A stretch of 5,555 bases of DNA from Hyphomicrobiales bacterium (GTDB lineage Bacteria > Pseudomonadota > Alphaproteobacteria > Rhizobiales > Aestuariivirgaceae), in contig JALSNA010000028.1 of NCBI GenBank assembly GCA_026987255.1, forward strand, positions 1 to 5,555, read 5' to 3'. Below are positions 1 through 5,555 of this stretch, piece after piece. A model generated the notes under the pieces. That model ran no database searches, was not told the DNA's origin, and saw only the letters and a program-made list of their open reading frames with translations. The first letter of the stretch is position 1. The number at the start of each line of letters is the position of its first letter. Position numbers and translations under genes: made by a program.

Positions 1-914
1 CTGGCCTGAGCGTCATCGGCGGCGCCCTCCACGGTGATGGTGACGAACTTGCTCGCCCCTTCGCCATCGCGCACCACCTGACGGGCCAGATCGCCGCAGA
101 CATCCTCCAGGGCGCGGGCGAAATCCGCCAGGGCCGGATCGTCCGCGCCGGTGAAATCCGCCACGTTGCCCGCCGCGCCGGTGGCGGCCAGCAGCACGGT
201 GTCGGAGGTGGAGGTATCGGAATCCACCGTGATGCAGTTGAAGGTCCTGTCCGCGGCGCGCGCCAGCAGGGATTGCAAAATGGGCTGCGGAATGGCCGCG
301 TCGGTGAAGATGAAGGACAGCATGGTGGCCATCCTGGGCTCGATCATGCCAGAGCCCTTGGCGATGCCGCAGATCTGCACTTGCGATGCGCCGATGGAGG
401 CTTGCGCCGCCGCCCCCTTGGGAAAGGTGTCGGTGGTCATGATGGCGCGCGCCGCATCTTCCCAGCCGGCCTTTCCGGCATTGGCGAAAAGGGCATCGAA
501 ATGCCGGGTGAGCAAGGCGGCATCGAAGGGCTCGCCGATGACGCCTGTGGAGGCGATGAAGACGTCCTCAGGAGCGCACCTAGCCCTGCGGGCCGCTGCG
601 CGGGCGGTTTCGCGCACGGTTCTTTCGCCCGCCGCCCCGGTGAAGGCATTGGCATTGCCGGCATTGACGGCCAGCACGCGCGCACCTTCCCCCTGCAGCG
701 CCTTGCGGCACCATTGCACCGGGGCGGAAGCTGTGCGCGAGGTGGTCAATACCCCGGCCATGACCGTGCCGGCATCGAAAAGCGCCAGCAGGAAATCATC
801 GCGGCCTGCATATTTCACCCCCGTTTCGCCCACCGCGAGCAAGACGCCCGTCACCGGCGGCATGTCCGGAAAGCCTTCCGGAGCCAGGGGGGATTTGGCG
901 AATGGGCCAGACAT
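1..914 (-). CDS. argJ: Bifunctional ornithine acetyltransferase / N-acetylglutamate synthase ArgJ (3' end missing)
   Basis: ArgJ moves the acetyl group from N-acetylornithine to glutamate, and in bifunctional forms also acetylates glutamate from acetyl-CoA, in cytoplasmic arginine synthesis. The visible 304 residues read MSGPFAKSPLAPEG at the start and match the family throughout: a TTSRTASAPVQWCRKAL segment (57-73), NAGNANAFTG (84-93), the STGVIGEP oxyanion-hole region (122-129), TTDTFPK (160-166) and AKGSGMIEPRMATML (185-199). Family knowledge places self-cleavage between Ala196 and Thr197, with Thr197 as the catalytic nucleophile. GEGASKFVTITVEGA (284-298) is also typical. The family is about 400 residues long, so roughly 100 C-terminal residues lie beyond base 1. 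The ATG lies 5 bases after the stop of the upstream isomerase gene, so the two are probably co-transcribed and translationally coupled. No internal stop or frameshift is seen. Whether it is truly bifunctional cannot be read from the sequence. Confidence 0.96.
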   Translation of the reverse strand, partial: MSGPFAKSPLAPEGFPDMPPVTGVLLAVGETGVKYAGRDDFLLALFDAGTVMAGVLTTSRTASAPVQWCRKALQGEGARVLAVNAGNANAFTGAAGERTVRETARAAARRARCAPEDVFIASTGVIGEPFDAALLTRHFDALFANAGKAGWEDAARAIMTTDTFPKGAAAQASIGASQVQICGIAKGSGMIEPRMATMLSFIFTDAAIPQPILQSLLARAADRTFNCITVDSDTSTSDTVLLAATGAAGNVADFTGADDPALADFARALEDVCGDLARQVVRDGEGASKFVTITVEGAADDAQA

Positions 915-919
915 GAGGC

Positions 920-1855
920 CTACTTCTTCTTTTTGGTTCCGCCCGTGGCCTTTTCGCGCAGCCCCTTGAGGCGCTTCTTGTTCTCCTCGTCGAGCTTCTT
1001 CAGCTCCGGATCGAGGATTTCGATCTTCGCCGTCTTGGAGATTTTCGCCAGCTCCTTTTGCACCGCCTGGCGCAGCAGCAGGGCGCGGATGCTGGGCTTG
1101 ATCTCCGCCAGCGGACGCGCGCCCACCTTCTTGCGGTCTTCCAGCTTGATGATGTGCCAGCCGTAATCGGTCTTGACCGGCTTGGAGACCTCACCCTTCT
1201 TGAGGGCAAAGACCGCCTTGGAGAACTCCGGCACCATCTCCTCATAGGTGAAATAGCCCAGATCGCCGCCGAACTCCTTGGAGCCGTCCTTGGAGTATTT
1301 CTTCGCCAGATCCTCGAACTTGGCCCCGGCTTTCAGCTCCTTGAGCACCTTTTCGGCCTCCGCCTTGGTGGAGACCAGAATGTGGCGCGCGCGCACCCGC
1401 TCCACCGGTTTGATCTTGGCGGTTTCCTTCTTGTAGACCTTGAGGATTTCCTCGTCGGTCACCTTGGGGGCGATCTTGTCATGGAAATAGGCGTCGCGCA
1501 GTGCCTTGTACTGATAGAAACGCACCCGCCTTTTGTATTCCGGCGAGTTGGTCATGCCGTCCTTGATGGCCTGCTGGGCCAGCAGATGGCGCTCCATGAG
1601 ATACTGCACGATCAAGGGATAGCGCAGCTTGGGCGGCACGGTGCGCAATTGCACGGCGATGTCATCGGCCGCCAGGGCCACTTCGCTGCGGGTGATGTTG
1701 TGGCCATTGACGCGCAACACCACGGTGTCCTTTTGCGGCGCTTTTCCGGCCTGCTGGGCCTGGGCCGCGCCCGCGAAGGCGAAAATGCAAAGCGCGGCGA
1801 AGGATCCCACCACCTGCGCCGTCTTGCCGGTTGTCATGACTTTCAAGATCTGCAT
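920..1855 (-). CDS. Exported parvulin-type peptidyl-prolyl cis-trans isomerase (PpiC/PrsA/SurA-like foldase)
   Basis: This 311-residue protein is predicted to catalyse proline isomerisation and assist folding in the periplasm. The N-terminus has lysines, a hydrophobic stretch (about 15-30) and an AQA|QQ signal peptidase I site near residue 33. Residues 43-150 form a charged, mostly helical region like the SurA/PrsA N-terminal domain (VNGHNITRSEV at 49-59). The parvulin domain spans about 153-242, with RARHILV (155-161), FGGDLGYF (195-202) and the end motif YGWHIIKLED (231-240). The tail is lysine-rich and ends KKKK. I chose the ATG at 1855. The frame stays open to a TTG at 1948, but that lies at the predicted transcription start and would bury the signal peptide. 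An ATG at 1837 is a close alternative that keeps the signal peptide. A weak GAGA ribosome site lies 8 bases before the 1855 ATG. It leads the operon with argJ and is divergent from secA. No second parvulin domain is present, so it is not a full SurA. Confidence 0.93.
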   Translation of the reverse strand: MQILKVMTTGKTAQVVGSFAALCIFAFAGAAQAQQAGKAPQKDTVVLRVNGHNITRSEVALAADDIAVQLRTVPPKLRYPLIVQYLMERHLLAQQAIKDGMTNSPEYKRRVRFYQYKALRDAYFHDKIAPKVTDEEILKVYKKETAKIKPVERVRARHILVSTKAEAEKVLKELKAGAKFEDLAKKYSKDGSKEFGGDLGYFTYEEMVPEFSKAVFALKKGEVSKPVKTDYGWHIIKLEDRKKVGARPLAEIKPSIRALLLRQAVQKELAKISKTAKIEILDPELKKLDEENKKRLKGLREKATGGTKKKK

Positions 1856-1953
1856 CCAGTTTGTCTCGATTCGTTTCTCAATGCCGCTTGCGCCAGCTTG
1901 CGCGGACGATCCGGCCAGAGGTTTGTGCCGCCCGGTGGTGACGCTCAATTTGG

Positions 1954-1982
1954 GCGATATTAAGAGCGCTCCATGCCGTCAA
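1954..1982 (-). promoter_or_regulatory. Candidate housekeeping promoter of the isomerase-argJ operon
   Basis: Read on the minus strand, TTGACG (1982-1977) is followed after 17 bases by TATCGC (1959-1954). The -35 box is close to the alphaproteobacterial TTGACGS form, being followed by GC. Read by the Caulobacter-type spacing, TTAATATC falls 12 bases downstream of TTGACGG and partly matches GCTANAWC. Transcription would start near 1947, about 90 bases before the ATG at 1855. This position argues against the TTG at 1948 as a start codon. The match is by eye only. Confidence 0.5.
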
Positions 1983-2209
1983 ATGATTCCCTTTGCGCGC
2001 TCCTGTGCACTCAGTGACCATGAAGGCCCTTCCCTTGCGGTTTTCCGGGCACGCATTCCAGACATGCTCTTTAGCCAAAAACAGGACAGCTGAAAACGGT
2101 TGAATTGCCCGCCGCGAAAGATTATTTGCAATCTGTGCCCTTCCGGTCACGGTTGGCCGGATTTCGTCATGCCGCCCTGAACACATGGCCGGGCGCCGGG
2201 GCGGGGCGT

Positions 2210-2238
2210 TTGCCCTGAGGCGTAAAGTTCACTACAAC
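2210..2238 (+). promoter_or_regulatory. Candidate housekeeping promoter of secA
   Basis: TTGCCC (2210-2215) is followed after 17 bases by TACAAC (2233-2238). The wider -10 region ACTACAAC (2231-2238) matches 7 of 8 positions of the alphaproteobacterial GCTANAWC form, and the -35 box keeps the TTG. Transcription would start near 2245, giving a leader of about 110 bases before the secA ATG. The promoter lies inside the in-frame extension that begins at 2185, which supports the downstream start. The match is by eye and the -35 box is imperfect. Confidence 0.4.
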
Positions 2239-2245
2239 AGCGCAA

Positions 2246-2362
2246 ATGCGAAAACCACACGGTTCACAACACTGGCGCCCCGCGCGCCCGATTGCGGCCA
2301 GACAGACATATCCGCCGGGCTTTTTCCGCAGGATCAATCAAAGAAGATTTCAGACATGCTAG
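2246..2362 (+). CDS. Possible 38-codon upstream reading frame overlapping the secA start (doubtful)
   Basis: An ATG at 2246 opens a frame of 38 codons whose TAG (2360-2362) overlaps the first codons of secA by 7 bases. The ATG sits within a base or two of the predicted transcription start, so it would be nearly leaderless. I see no ribosome binding site. The predicted peptide is very basic, carries prolines and aromatics (HWRPARP and YPPGFFRR), and has no signal peptide or membrane segment. The layout recalls secretion-monitoring leader peptides placed before sec genes, but those normally carry an export signal and a recognised arrest motif, which I do not see. The two other plus-strand frames are also open across much of this stretch, so it may be chance. 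Confidence 0.15.
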   Translation: MRKPHGSQHWRPARPIAARQTYPPGFFRRINQRRFQTC

Positions 2363-5109
2363 GCATCCGCTCCATCGCAGGCAAGATTTTCGGCACCACC
2401 AACGACCGCAAGCTGCGCCCCTATCAGAAAAGGGTCGCCGAAATCAACGCCCTGGAAGGCGATTTCGAGGCTCTTTCCGATGAGCAGCTGCGCGCCAGGA
2501 CGGAGGAATTCCGCAAACGGCTGGAAGCGGGAGAAAGCCTCGATGCCCTGCTGCCGGAGGCCTTCGCGGCGGTGCGCGAGGCGGCCAAGCGCACCCTTGG
2601 CCAGCGCCACTATGACGTGCAGCTCATCGGCGGCATGGTGCTCCATGACGGCAAGATCGCCGAGATGAAGACCGGCGAGGGCAAGACCCTGGTGGCCACC
2701 CTGGCGGTCTATCTCAACGCCCTGCCGGGCAAGGGCGTGCACGTGGTCACGGTCAACGACTATCTGGCCAAACGCGATGCGGAATGGATGGGCCAGGTCT
2801 ACGAGTTCCTCGGCCTGTCGGTGGGCGTGATCGTGCATGGCATGGAGGACGAGGAGCGCCGCGCCGCCTATGCCTGCGACGTCACCTATGGCACCAACAA
2901 CGAGCTGGGCTTCGATTATCTGCGCGACAACATGAAATACCATCTGGAGGAGATGGTGCAGCGCGATCATTATTACGCCATCGTCGACGAGGTGGATTCC
3001 ATCCTCATCGACGAAGCGCGCACGCCGCTGATCATCTCCGGGCCCCTGGAGGACAAGTCCGATCTCTACATCGCCGTGGACAAGCTGATCCCGCAGCTTG
3101 CCGAAGGCGATGTGGACGTGGACGAAAAGATGCGCACCGCGGTGCTCACCGAGGCCGGCAACGAGCACATGGAGCAGCTTTTGCGCCAGGCCGGGCTGCT
3201 CACCGAAGGATCGCTCTACGACCCGGAGAACGTCACCTTGGTGCATCACGTCAACCAGGCGCTGCGCGCCCACAAGCTGTTCACCCGCGACAAGGATTAC
3301 ATCGTCAAGGATGACGAGGTGGTCATCATCGACGAGTTCACCGGCCGCATGATGCCCGGGCGGCGCTATTCCGAGGGCCAGCACCAGGCCCTGGAGGCCA
3401 AGGAGGGCGTGAGCATCCAGCCGGAGAACCAGACCCTGGCCTCGGTGACCTTCCAGAACTATTTCCGCCTCTACGAGAAGCTGGCCGGCATGACCGGCAC
3501 GGCGGTGACCGAGGCCGACGAGTTCATGGACATCTACAAGCTGGACGTGGTGGAAATCCCCACCAACCTGCCCATAGCGCGCATCGACGAGGACGACGAG
3601 GTCTACCGCACCGAGGCGGAGAAGAACGCCGCCATCATCGAGCAGATCGAGGATTGCCGCAAGCGCGGCCAGCCGGTGCTGGTGGGCACCACCTCGATCG
3701 AGAAATCCGAACACCTCTCGCACCTGCTCAAGCAGAAGGGCATCGCGCACAATGTGCTCAATGCCCGCTATCACGAGCAGGAGGCCCAGATCATCGCCCA
3801 GGCCGGCAAGCCCGGGGCCATCACCATCGCCACCAACATGGCCGGGCGCGGCACCGACATCCAGCTGGGCGGCAATGCCGACATGCGGATCAGGGAGGAG
3901 CTGGCCGGCGTCGCGGACGAGGCGGAGCGCAAAAGGCGCGAGGAGCAGATCCGCGCCGAGGTCGATGAGGCCAAGGAGCAGGTCAAGCAGGCCGGCGGGC
4001 TCTACATCATCGGCACCGAGCGCCACGAATCGCGGCGCATCGACAACCAGCTGCGCGGCCGCTCCGGCCGCCAGGGCGATCCGGGCCGCTCGCGCTTCTA
4101 TCTGTCCTTGCAGGATGATCTGATGCGCATCTTCGGCTCCGACCGCATGGATTCCATGCTGCGCAAGCTGGGGCTGGAAGAGGGCGAGGCCATCACCCAT
4201 CCGTGGATCAACAAGGCGCTGGAGAAGGCGCAGCAGAAGGTGGAGGCGCGCAACTTCGACGCGCGCAAGAACCTGCTGAAATTCGATGATGTGATGAACG
4301 ACCAGCGCAAGGTGATCTTCGAGCAGCGCAAGTCCATCATGCGCGGCGAGGAGGTGCCCGAGACGGTCGAGGACATGCGTCACGAGGTCGTCGAGCGTCT
4401 GGTCGGCGCCCACATCCCGCCGGGCGAATATGCCGACAAGTGGGACGTGGAGGGTCTGCACGAAAAGGTCGCCGAAATCATCGGCCTTGATCTGCCCATC
4501 AGGGAATGGGCGGCGGAAGAGGGCATCGCCGATGAGGAAATCAAGGAACGCATTCTCAAGGCGGCCGACGAGCATTATGCGAAGAAGCGAAAGACCTATG
4601 GCGACGAGATCATGGAGCTGGTGGAGAAGGAGATCTTGCTGCGCGCCATCGACCAGCTGTGGCGCGAGCATCTGGTCACCCTGGAACACCTGCGCCAGGC
4701 GGTGGCCATGCGCGGCTATGGCCAGCGCGATCCCTTGCAGGAATACAAGACGGAGGCCTTCACCCTGTTCGAGAACATGATCACCAATCTGCAGGAGACC
4801 ACCACCAGCCAGCTCATGCGGGTGGAGATCATGCCGGAAGGCTATGAAGAGGGCCTGCCCGGGGCCGATGAGCTGCCGCCCATGGAGGCGCACCATTTCG
4901 ACCCCTTCTCGGGCAGCGACGAAATGGGCGATGATGAAATCATCGACGCCGCCTTCGGCAACGCCCCGGCAATGGTCTCCAACGCCCGCGTGGCCCCGGA
5001 AATGCGCGATCCGGACGATCCCTCAACCTGGGGCAAGGTGGGGCGCAACGAGCCATGCCCGTGCGGCTCGGGCAAGAAATACAAACGCTGCCACGGCAAG
5101 CTGGCCTGA
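2356..5109 (+). CDS. secA: Protein translocase ATPase SecA
   Basis: SecA is the ATP-driven motor that pushes unfolded precursors through the SecYEG channel in the inner membrane. At 917 residues it has near the usual proteobacterial length. In order: N-terminal helix [13 protein letters not shown]; nucleotide-binding domain 1 with Walker A MKTGEGKT (104-111) and Walker B IVDEVD (209-214); preprotein cross-linking domain (about 230-375) with [17 protein letters not shown] around 315-331; MAGMTGTA-type motif LAGMTGTA (376-383); nucleotide-binding domain 2 with [13 protein letters not shown] (494-506), a charged variable segment (about 509-543) and [12 protein letters not shown] (566-577), which carries the arginine finger; scaffold and two-helix-finger region ([14 protein letters not shown] 768-781, then [13 protein letters not shown]); a variable acidic linker; and the zinc motif CPCGSG...RCH (C901, C903, C912, H913), which in relatives contacts SecB and the ribosome. 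I chose ATG 2356 because the protein starts there in the family and a purine-rich AGAAG lies 9 bases upstream. The frame is open to an ATG at 2185, but those 57 codons look non-coding and contain the promoter. Confidence 0.99.
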   Translation: MLGIRSIAGKIFGTTNDRKLRPYQKRVAEINALEGDFEALSDEQLRARTEEFRKRLEAGESLDALLPEAFAAVREAAKRTLGQRHYDVQLIGGMVLHDGKIAEMKTGEGKTLVATLAVYLNALPGKGVHVVTVNDYLAKRDAEWMGQVYEFLGLSVGVIVHGMEDEERRAAYACDVTYGTNNELGFDYLRDNMKYHLEEMVQRDHYYAIVDEVDSILIDEARTPLIISGPLEDKSDLYIAVDKLIPQLAEGDVDVDEKMRTAVLTEAGNEHMEQLLRQAGLLTEGSLYDPENVTLVHHVNQALRAHKLFTRDKDYIVKDDEVVIIDEFTGRMMPGRRYSEGQHQALEAKEGVSIQPENQTLASVTFQNYFRLYEKLAGMTGTAVTEADEFMDIYKLDVVEIPTNLPIARIDEDDEVYRTEAEKNAAIIEQIEDCRKRGQPVLVGTTSIEKSEHLSHLLKQKGIAHNVLNARYHEQEAQIIAQAGKPGAITIATNMAGRGTDIQLGGNADMRIREELAGVADEAERKRREEQIRAEVDEAKEQVKQAGGLYIIGTERHESRRIDNQLRGRSGRQGDPGRSRFYLSLQDDLMRIFGSDRMDSMLRKLGLEEGEAITHPWINKALEKAQQKVEARNFDARKNLLKFDDVMNDQRKVIFEQRKSIMRGEEVPETVEDMRHEVVERLVGAHIPPGEYADKWDVEGLHEKVAEIIGLDLPIREWAAEEGIADEEIKERILKAADEHYAKKRKTYGDEIMELVEKEILLRAIDQLWREHLVTLEHLRQAVAMRGYGQRDPLQEYKTEAFTLFENMITNLQETTTSQLMRVEIMPEGYEEGLPGADELPPMEAHHFDPFSGSDEMGDDEIIDAAFGNAPAMVSNARVAPEMRDPDDPSTWGKVGRNEPCPCGSGKKYKRCHGKLA

Positions 5110-5126
5110 GCAGCCCCGGTCCGGAC

Positions 5127-5175
5127 AAGCCCCCCTTTCACGGCCCTGTGCGGTCTTCGTGAAAGGGGCTTTTTT
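5127..5175 (+). terminator. Intrinsic terminator of secA
   Basis: AAGCCCC...TTTCACG (5127-5142) pairs with CGTGAAAGGGGCTT (5158-5171). Two extra C residues bulge on the left arm, and the loop is about 15 bases. The right arm runs directly into TTTTTT (5170-5175). It begins 18 bases after the secA stop. On the opposite strand the hairpin is not followed by a T run, so it should act only rightward. It insulates secA from the P-II gene. Confidence 0.9.
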
Positions 5176-5178
5176 GTG

Positions 5179-5303
5179 CGCATATGGGCATCTCCATCAA
5201 CTGTCTTGAAGACCATCCACCCCCCGCCAACCACCCGCAGTCTCCCATGATTGGGAGGGTGGCAGGGTGTGAGGAAGGACGCCAGGGCGTAGACCCATAT
5301 GCG
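5179..5303. repeat. Perfect 10-base inverted repeat enclosing a foldable 105-base segment
   Basis: CGCATATGGG (5179-5188) and CCCATATGCG (5294-5303) are exact reverse complements. A further G5178-U5304 wobble is possible in RNA. Inside, CTCCCA-TGAT-TGGGAG (5242-5257) is a perfect hairpin, extended by CCACC (5231-5235) with GGTGG (5258-5262) and by CACCC (5218-5222) with GGGTG (5265-5269). This gives one long, imperfect, nested stem on the plus-strand RNA. A separate palindrome GTCTT-G-AAGAC lies at 5203-5213. The element sits after the secA terminator and before the P-II enhancer. I see no clear promoter, and no T-rich terminator follows it on either strand, so it may be DNA binding sites rather than an RNA gene. 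Each arm contains the self-complementary CATATG. Confidence 0.6.
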
Positions 5304-5310
5304 TCAAATA

Positions 5311-5329
5311 GTGCATAATTTTTGTGCAC
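5311..5329 (+). promoter_or_regulatory. Candidate NtrC binding site (enhancer) for the P-II promoter
   Basis: GTGCATAATTTTTGTGCAC is a dyad with 5-base arms centred at 5320. Read as TGCAT-N7-GTGCA (5312-5328), it differs from the NtrC core TGCAC-N7-GTGCA at one position. It lies about 140 bases upstream of the predicted sigma-54 start, a normal enhancer distance. A further TGCA at 5341-5344 recurs with the wrong spacing, so I count only one site. The identity of the regulator is inferred from the sigma-54 promoter and the P-II gene. Confidence 0.55.
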
Positions 5330-5433
5330 CAATTTCTCAATGCATAAAAATTAATCATTCAATCAGGTTTCCGGAATCTGCCCTGGTCAGATTTTCCTGT
5401 TGAAAAACAATTATTTACGGATCATTAACCGGT

Positions 5434-5450
5434 TTGGCACGGCGCTTGTA
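5434..5450 (+). promoter_or_regulatory. Sigma-54 (RpoN) promoter of the P-II gene
   Basis: TTGGCACGGCGCTTGTA matches the consensus YTGGCACGRNNNTTGCW at every fixed position except one: the -12 element reads TTGTA instead of TTGCA. The spacing of the -24 GG and -12 elements is correct. Transcription would begin near 5461, giving a leader of about 50 bases. Sigma-54 promoters need an activator of the NtrC type, in agreement with the dyad upstream and with the nitrogen-control role of the downstream gene. Confidence 0.8.
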
Positions 5451-5469
5451 ATGGACTCCGCCAGACTTT

Positions 5470-5486
5470 CGCGGGAGCAGCCCGCG
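5470..5486 (+). promoter_or_regulatory. GC-rich hairpin in the leader of the P-II gene
   Basis: CGCGGG (5470-5475) pairs with CCCGCG (5481-5486) across an AGCAG loop, with a possible U-G pair added below. It ends 12 bases before the ribosome binding site. The right arm is part of the self-complementary CCCGCGGG (5481-5488). No T run follows, so it is not a terminator. It could stabilise the mRNA or tune translation. A role is not shown by the sequence. Confidence 0.45.
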
Positions 5487-5498
5487 GGAGGGGACAAC

Positions 5499-5504
5499 AG
5501 GAGA
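5499..5504 (+). promoter_or_regulatory. Ribosome binding site of the P-II gene
   Basis: AGGAGA lies 6 bases before the ATG at 5511. It is the best Shine-Dalgarno match of the genes whose starts are visible here, and it fixes the start codon. Confidence 0.85.
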
Positions 5505-5510
5505 CGTTAC

Positions 5511-5555
5511 ATGAAATACATCATTGCAGTCATCAAGCCGCACCGGCTGGAGCAT
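5511..5555 (+). CDS. P-II family nitrogen regulator (GlnB/GlnK-like), first 15 codons only
   Basis: P-II proteins are small trimeric cytoplasmic sensors of 2-oxoglutarate, ATP/ADP and, through uridylylation, glutamine. They control glutamine synthetase regulation, NtrB/NtrC and the ammonium channel AmtB. Only MKYIIAVIKPHRLEH is visible. It matches the first beta strand and turn of the family, whose usual form is MKxIxAIIKPFKLDEV. His11, Arg12 and Glu14 replace the common Phe, Lys and Asp, so this may be a divergent paralogue rather than the standard GlnB. The sigma-54 promoter and NtrC-like site favour a nitrogen-limitation-induced GlnK-type gene, often followed by amtB, but glnB and other P-II-like genes remain possible. 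The uridylylated T-loop tyrosine lies beyond the window. Confidence 0.8.
   Translation, partial: MKYIIAVIKPHRLEH

Larger units (their letters stand above)
1856..2355. other. Divergent intergenic control region between the isomerase operon and secA
   Basis: This stretch of 500 bases carries no gene I can support. It holds one promoter candidate for each direction (1954-1982 leftward, 2210-2238 rightward), which leaves leaders of roughly 90 and 110 bases. Several frames are open here on both strands, as expected in GC-rich DNA, but none encodes a recognisable protein. Between the two promoters (about 1983-2209) I see only a short perfect inverted repeat, AGATT-ATTTGC-AATCT, at 2119-2134. I see no riboswitch or intrinsic terminator. 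Confidence 0.8.
5110..5510. other. Intergenic region between secA and the P-II gene
   Basis: This stretch of 401 bases has no supportable gene. It divides into three parts. First comes the secA terminator. Next is a C-rich then G-rich segment (about 5179-5303) bracketed by a perfect inverted repeat. Last is an AT-rich segment (about 5304-5432) with an NtrC-like dyad, leading to a sigma-54 promoter and a short leader with a hairpin. The drop in GC content from about 5304 fits a bendable enhancer-to-promoter spacer. I looked for an IHF site (WATCARNNNNTTR) and found only poor matches, such as the one starting at 5353. Confidence 0.85.

Noticed and set aside
151..1166. Plus-strand open frames of 272 and 297 codons opposite argJ and the isomerase gene
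   Set aside because: Antisense shadows of two genes with clear family motifs; compositions are biased and no start signal or homology is seen.
1058..2093. Plus-strand open frames of 301 and 154 codons over the isomerase gene and the intergenic region
   Set aside because: Mostly antisense to the isomerase gene; the portion past 1856 has no recognisable sequence and runs through the leftward promoter candidate.
2119..2134. AGATT-ATTTGC-AATCT inverted repeat in the secA upstream region
   Set aside because: Five-base arms are expected by chance in 500 bases, and it is not placed at either promoter candidate.
1878..2186. 102-codon minus-strand frame in the divergent intergenic region
   Set aside because: It would overlap the isomerase promoter candidate and leader, shows no recognisable motif or good ribosome site, and its composition is not protein-like. 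Chance is likelier, though conservation was not tested.
2359..4896. 845-codon open frame on the minus strand opposite secA
   Set aside because: It lies entirely antisense to a fully convincing secA and is rich in Leu, His, Val, Asp and Ala, as expected of a complement of GC-rich codons. No domain is recognisable.
5279..5290. Small ACGC-CAGG-GCGT hairpin
   Set aside because: Four base pairs only; too short to call on its own, and it may be part of the larger foldable element.
4842..5332. Minus-strand frames of 130 and 64 codons over the secA end and its terminator
   Set aside because: They run through the terminator hairpin and inverted repeats, with no recognisable protein features.
5325..5344. 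Second NtrC-like site formed by TGCACC and ATGCA
   Set aside because: The half-sites are three bases too far apart for the TGCAC-N7-GTGCA arrangement.
5400..5428. Possible sigma-70 promoter TTGAAA-N17-CATTAA before the P-II gene
   Set aside because: The -10 box matches only three of six positions, and the adjacent sigma-54 element explains the gene better.

Overview
The window looks like chromosomal DNA of a GC-rich alphaproteobacterium. Three things suggest this: the gene order (parvulin-type foldase plus argJ, divergent from secA) that I recall from alphaproteobacteria; promoter candidates that resemble the TTGACG / GCTANAWC style of that class; and a SecA with the proteobacterial C-terminal zinc motif. 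I cannot name a genus.

Left part (1-1855, minus strand): a two-gene operon. An exported parvulin-type peptidyl-prolyl isomerase (1855 to 920) is followed after only 5 bases by argJ (914 to beyond base 1), the bifunctional ornithine acetyltransferase / N-acetylglutamate synthase. argJ is cut by the window edge and lacks roughly its last 100 codons. Bases 1856-2355 are a 500-base divergent control region with one promoter candidate pointing each way.

Centre (2356-5109, plus strand): a complete secA of 917 codons. All expected motifs are present: Walker A, DEVD Walker B, GRGTD, the arginine-rich RGRSGRQGD helicase motif, the two-helix-finger region and a C-terminal CxC...CH zinc motif. SecA drives unfolded proteins through SecYEG, and the neighbouring foldase is predicted to fold proteins after export, so the two divergent units plausibly act at successive steps of one route. 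argJ is a metabolic passenger in that operon. A strong intrinsic terminator (5127-5175) closes secA.

Right part (5176-5555): 335 bases without a gene, then the first 15 codons of a P-II family nitrogen regulator. This stretch holds the least expected structure in the window. There is a perfect 10-base inverted repeat bracketing a foldable 105-base interior, an NtrC-like dyad centred at 5320, a near-consensus sigma-54 promoter at 5434-5450, and a GC-rich leader hairpin just before a good ribosome binding site. The P-II gene is therefore probably switched on by nitrogen limitation through NtrC and sigma-54.

I found no mobile elements, tRNA or rRNA genes, or CRISPR arrays. Most of the window is ordinary housekeeping sequence. 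The parts worth a second look are the inverted-repeat element at 5179-5303, the sigma-54/NtrC control of a P-II protein with an unusual N-terminus, and a 38-codon reading frame that overlaps the secA start.
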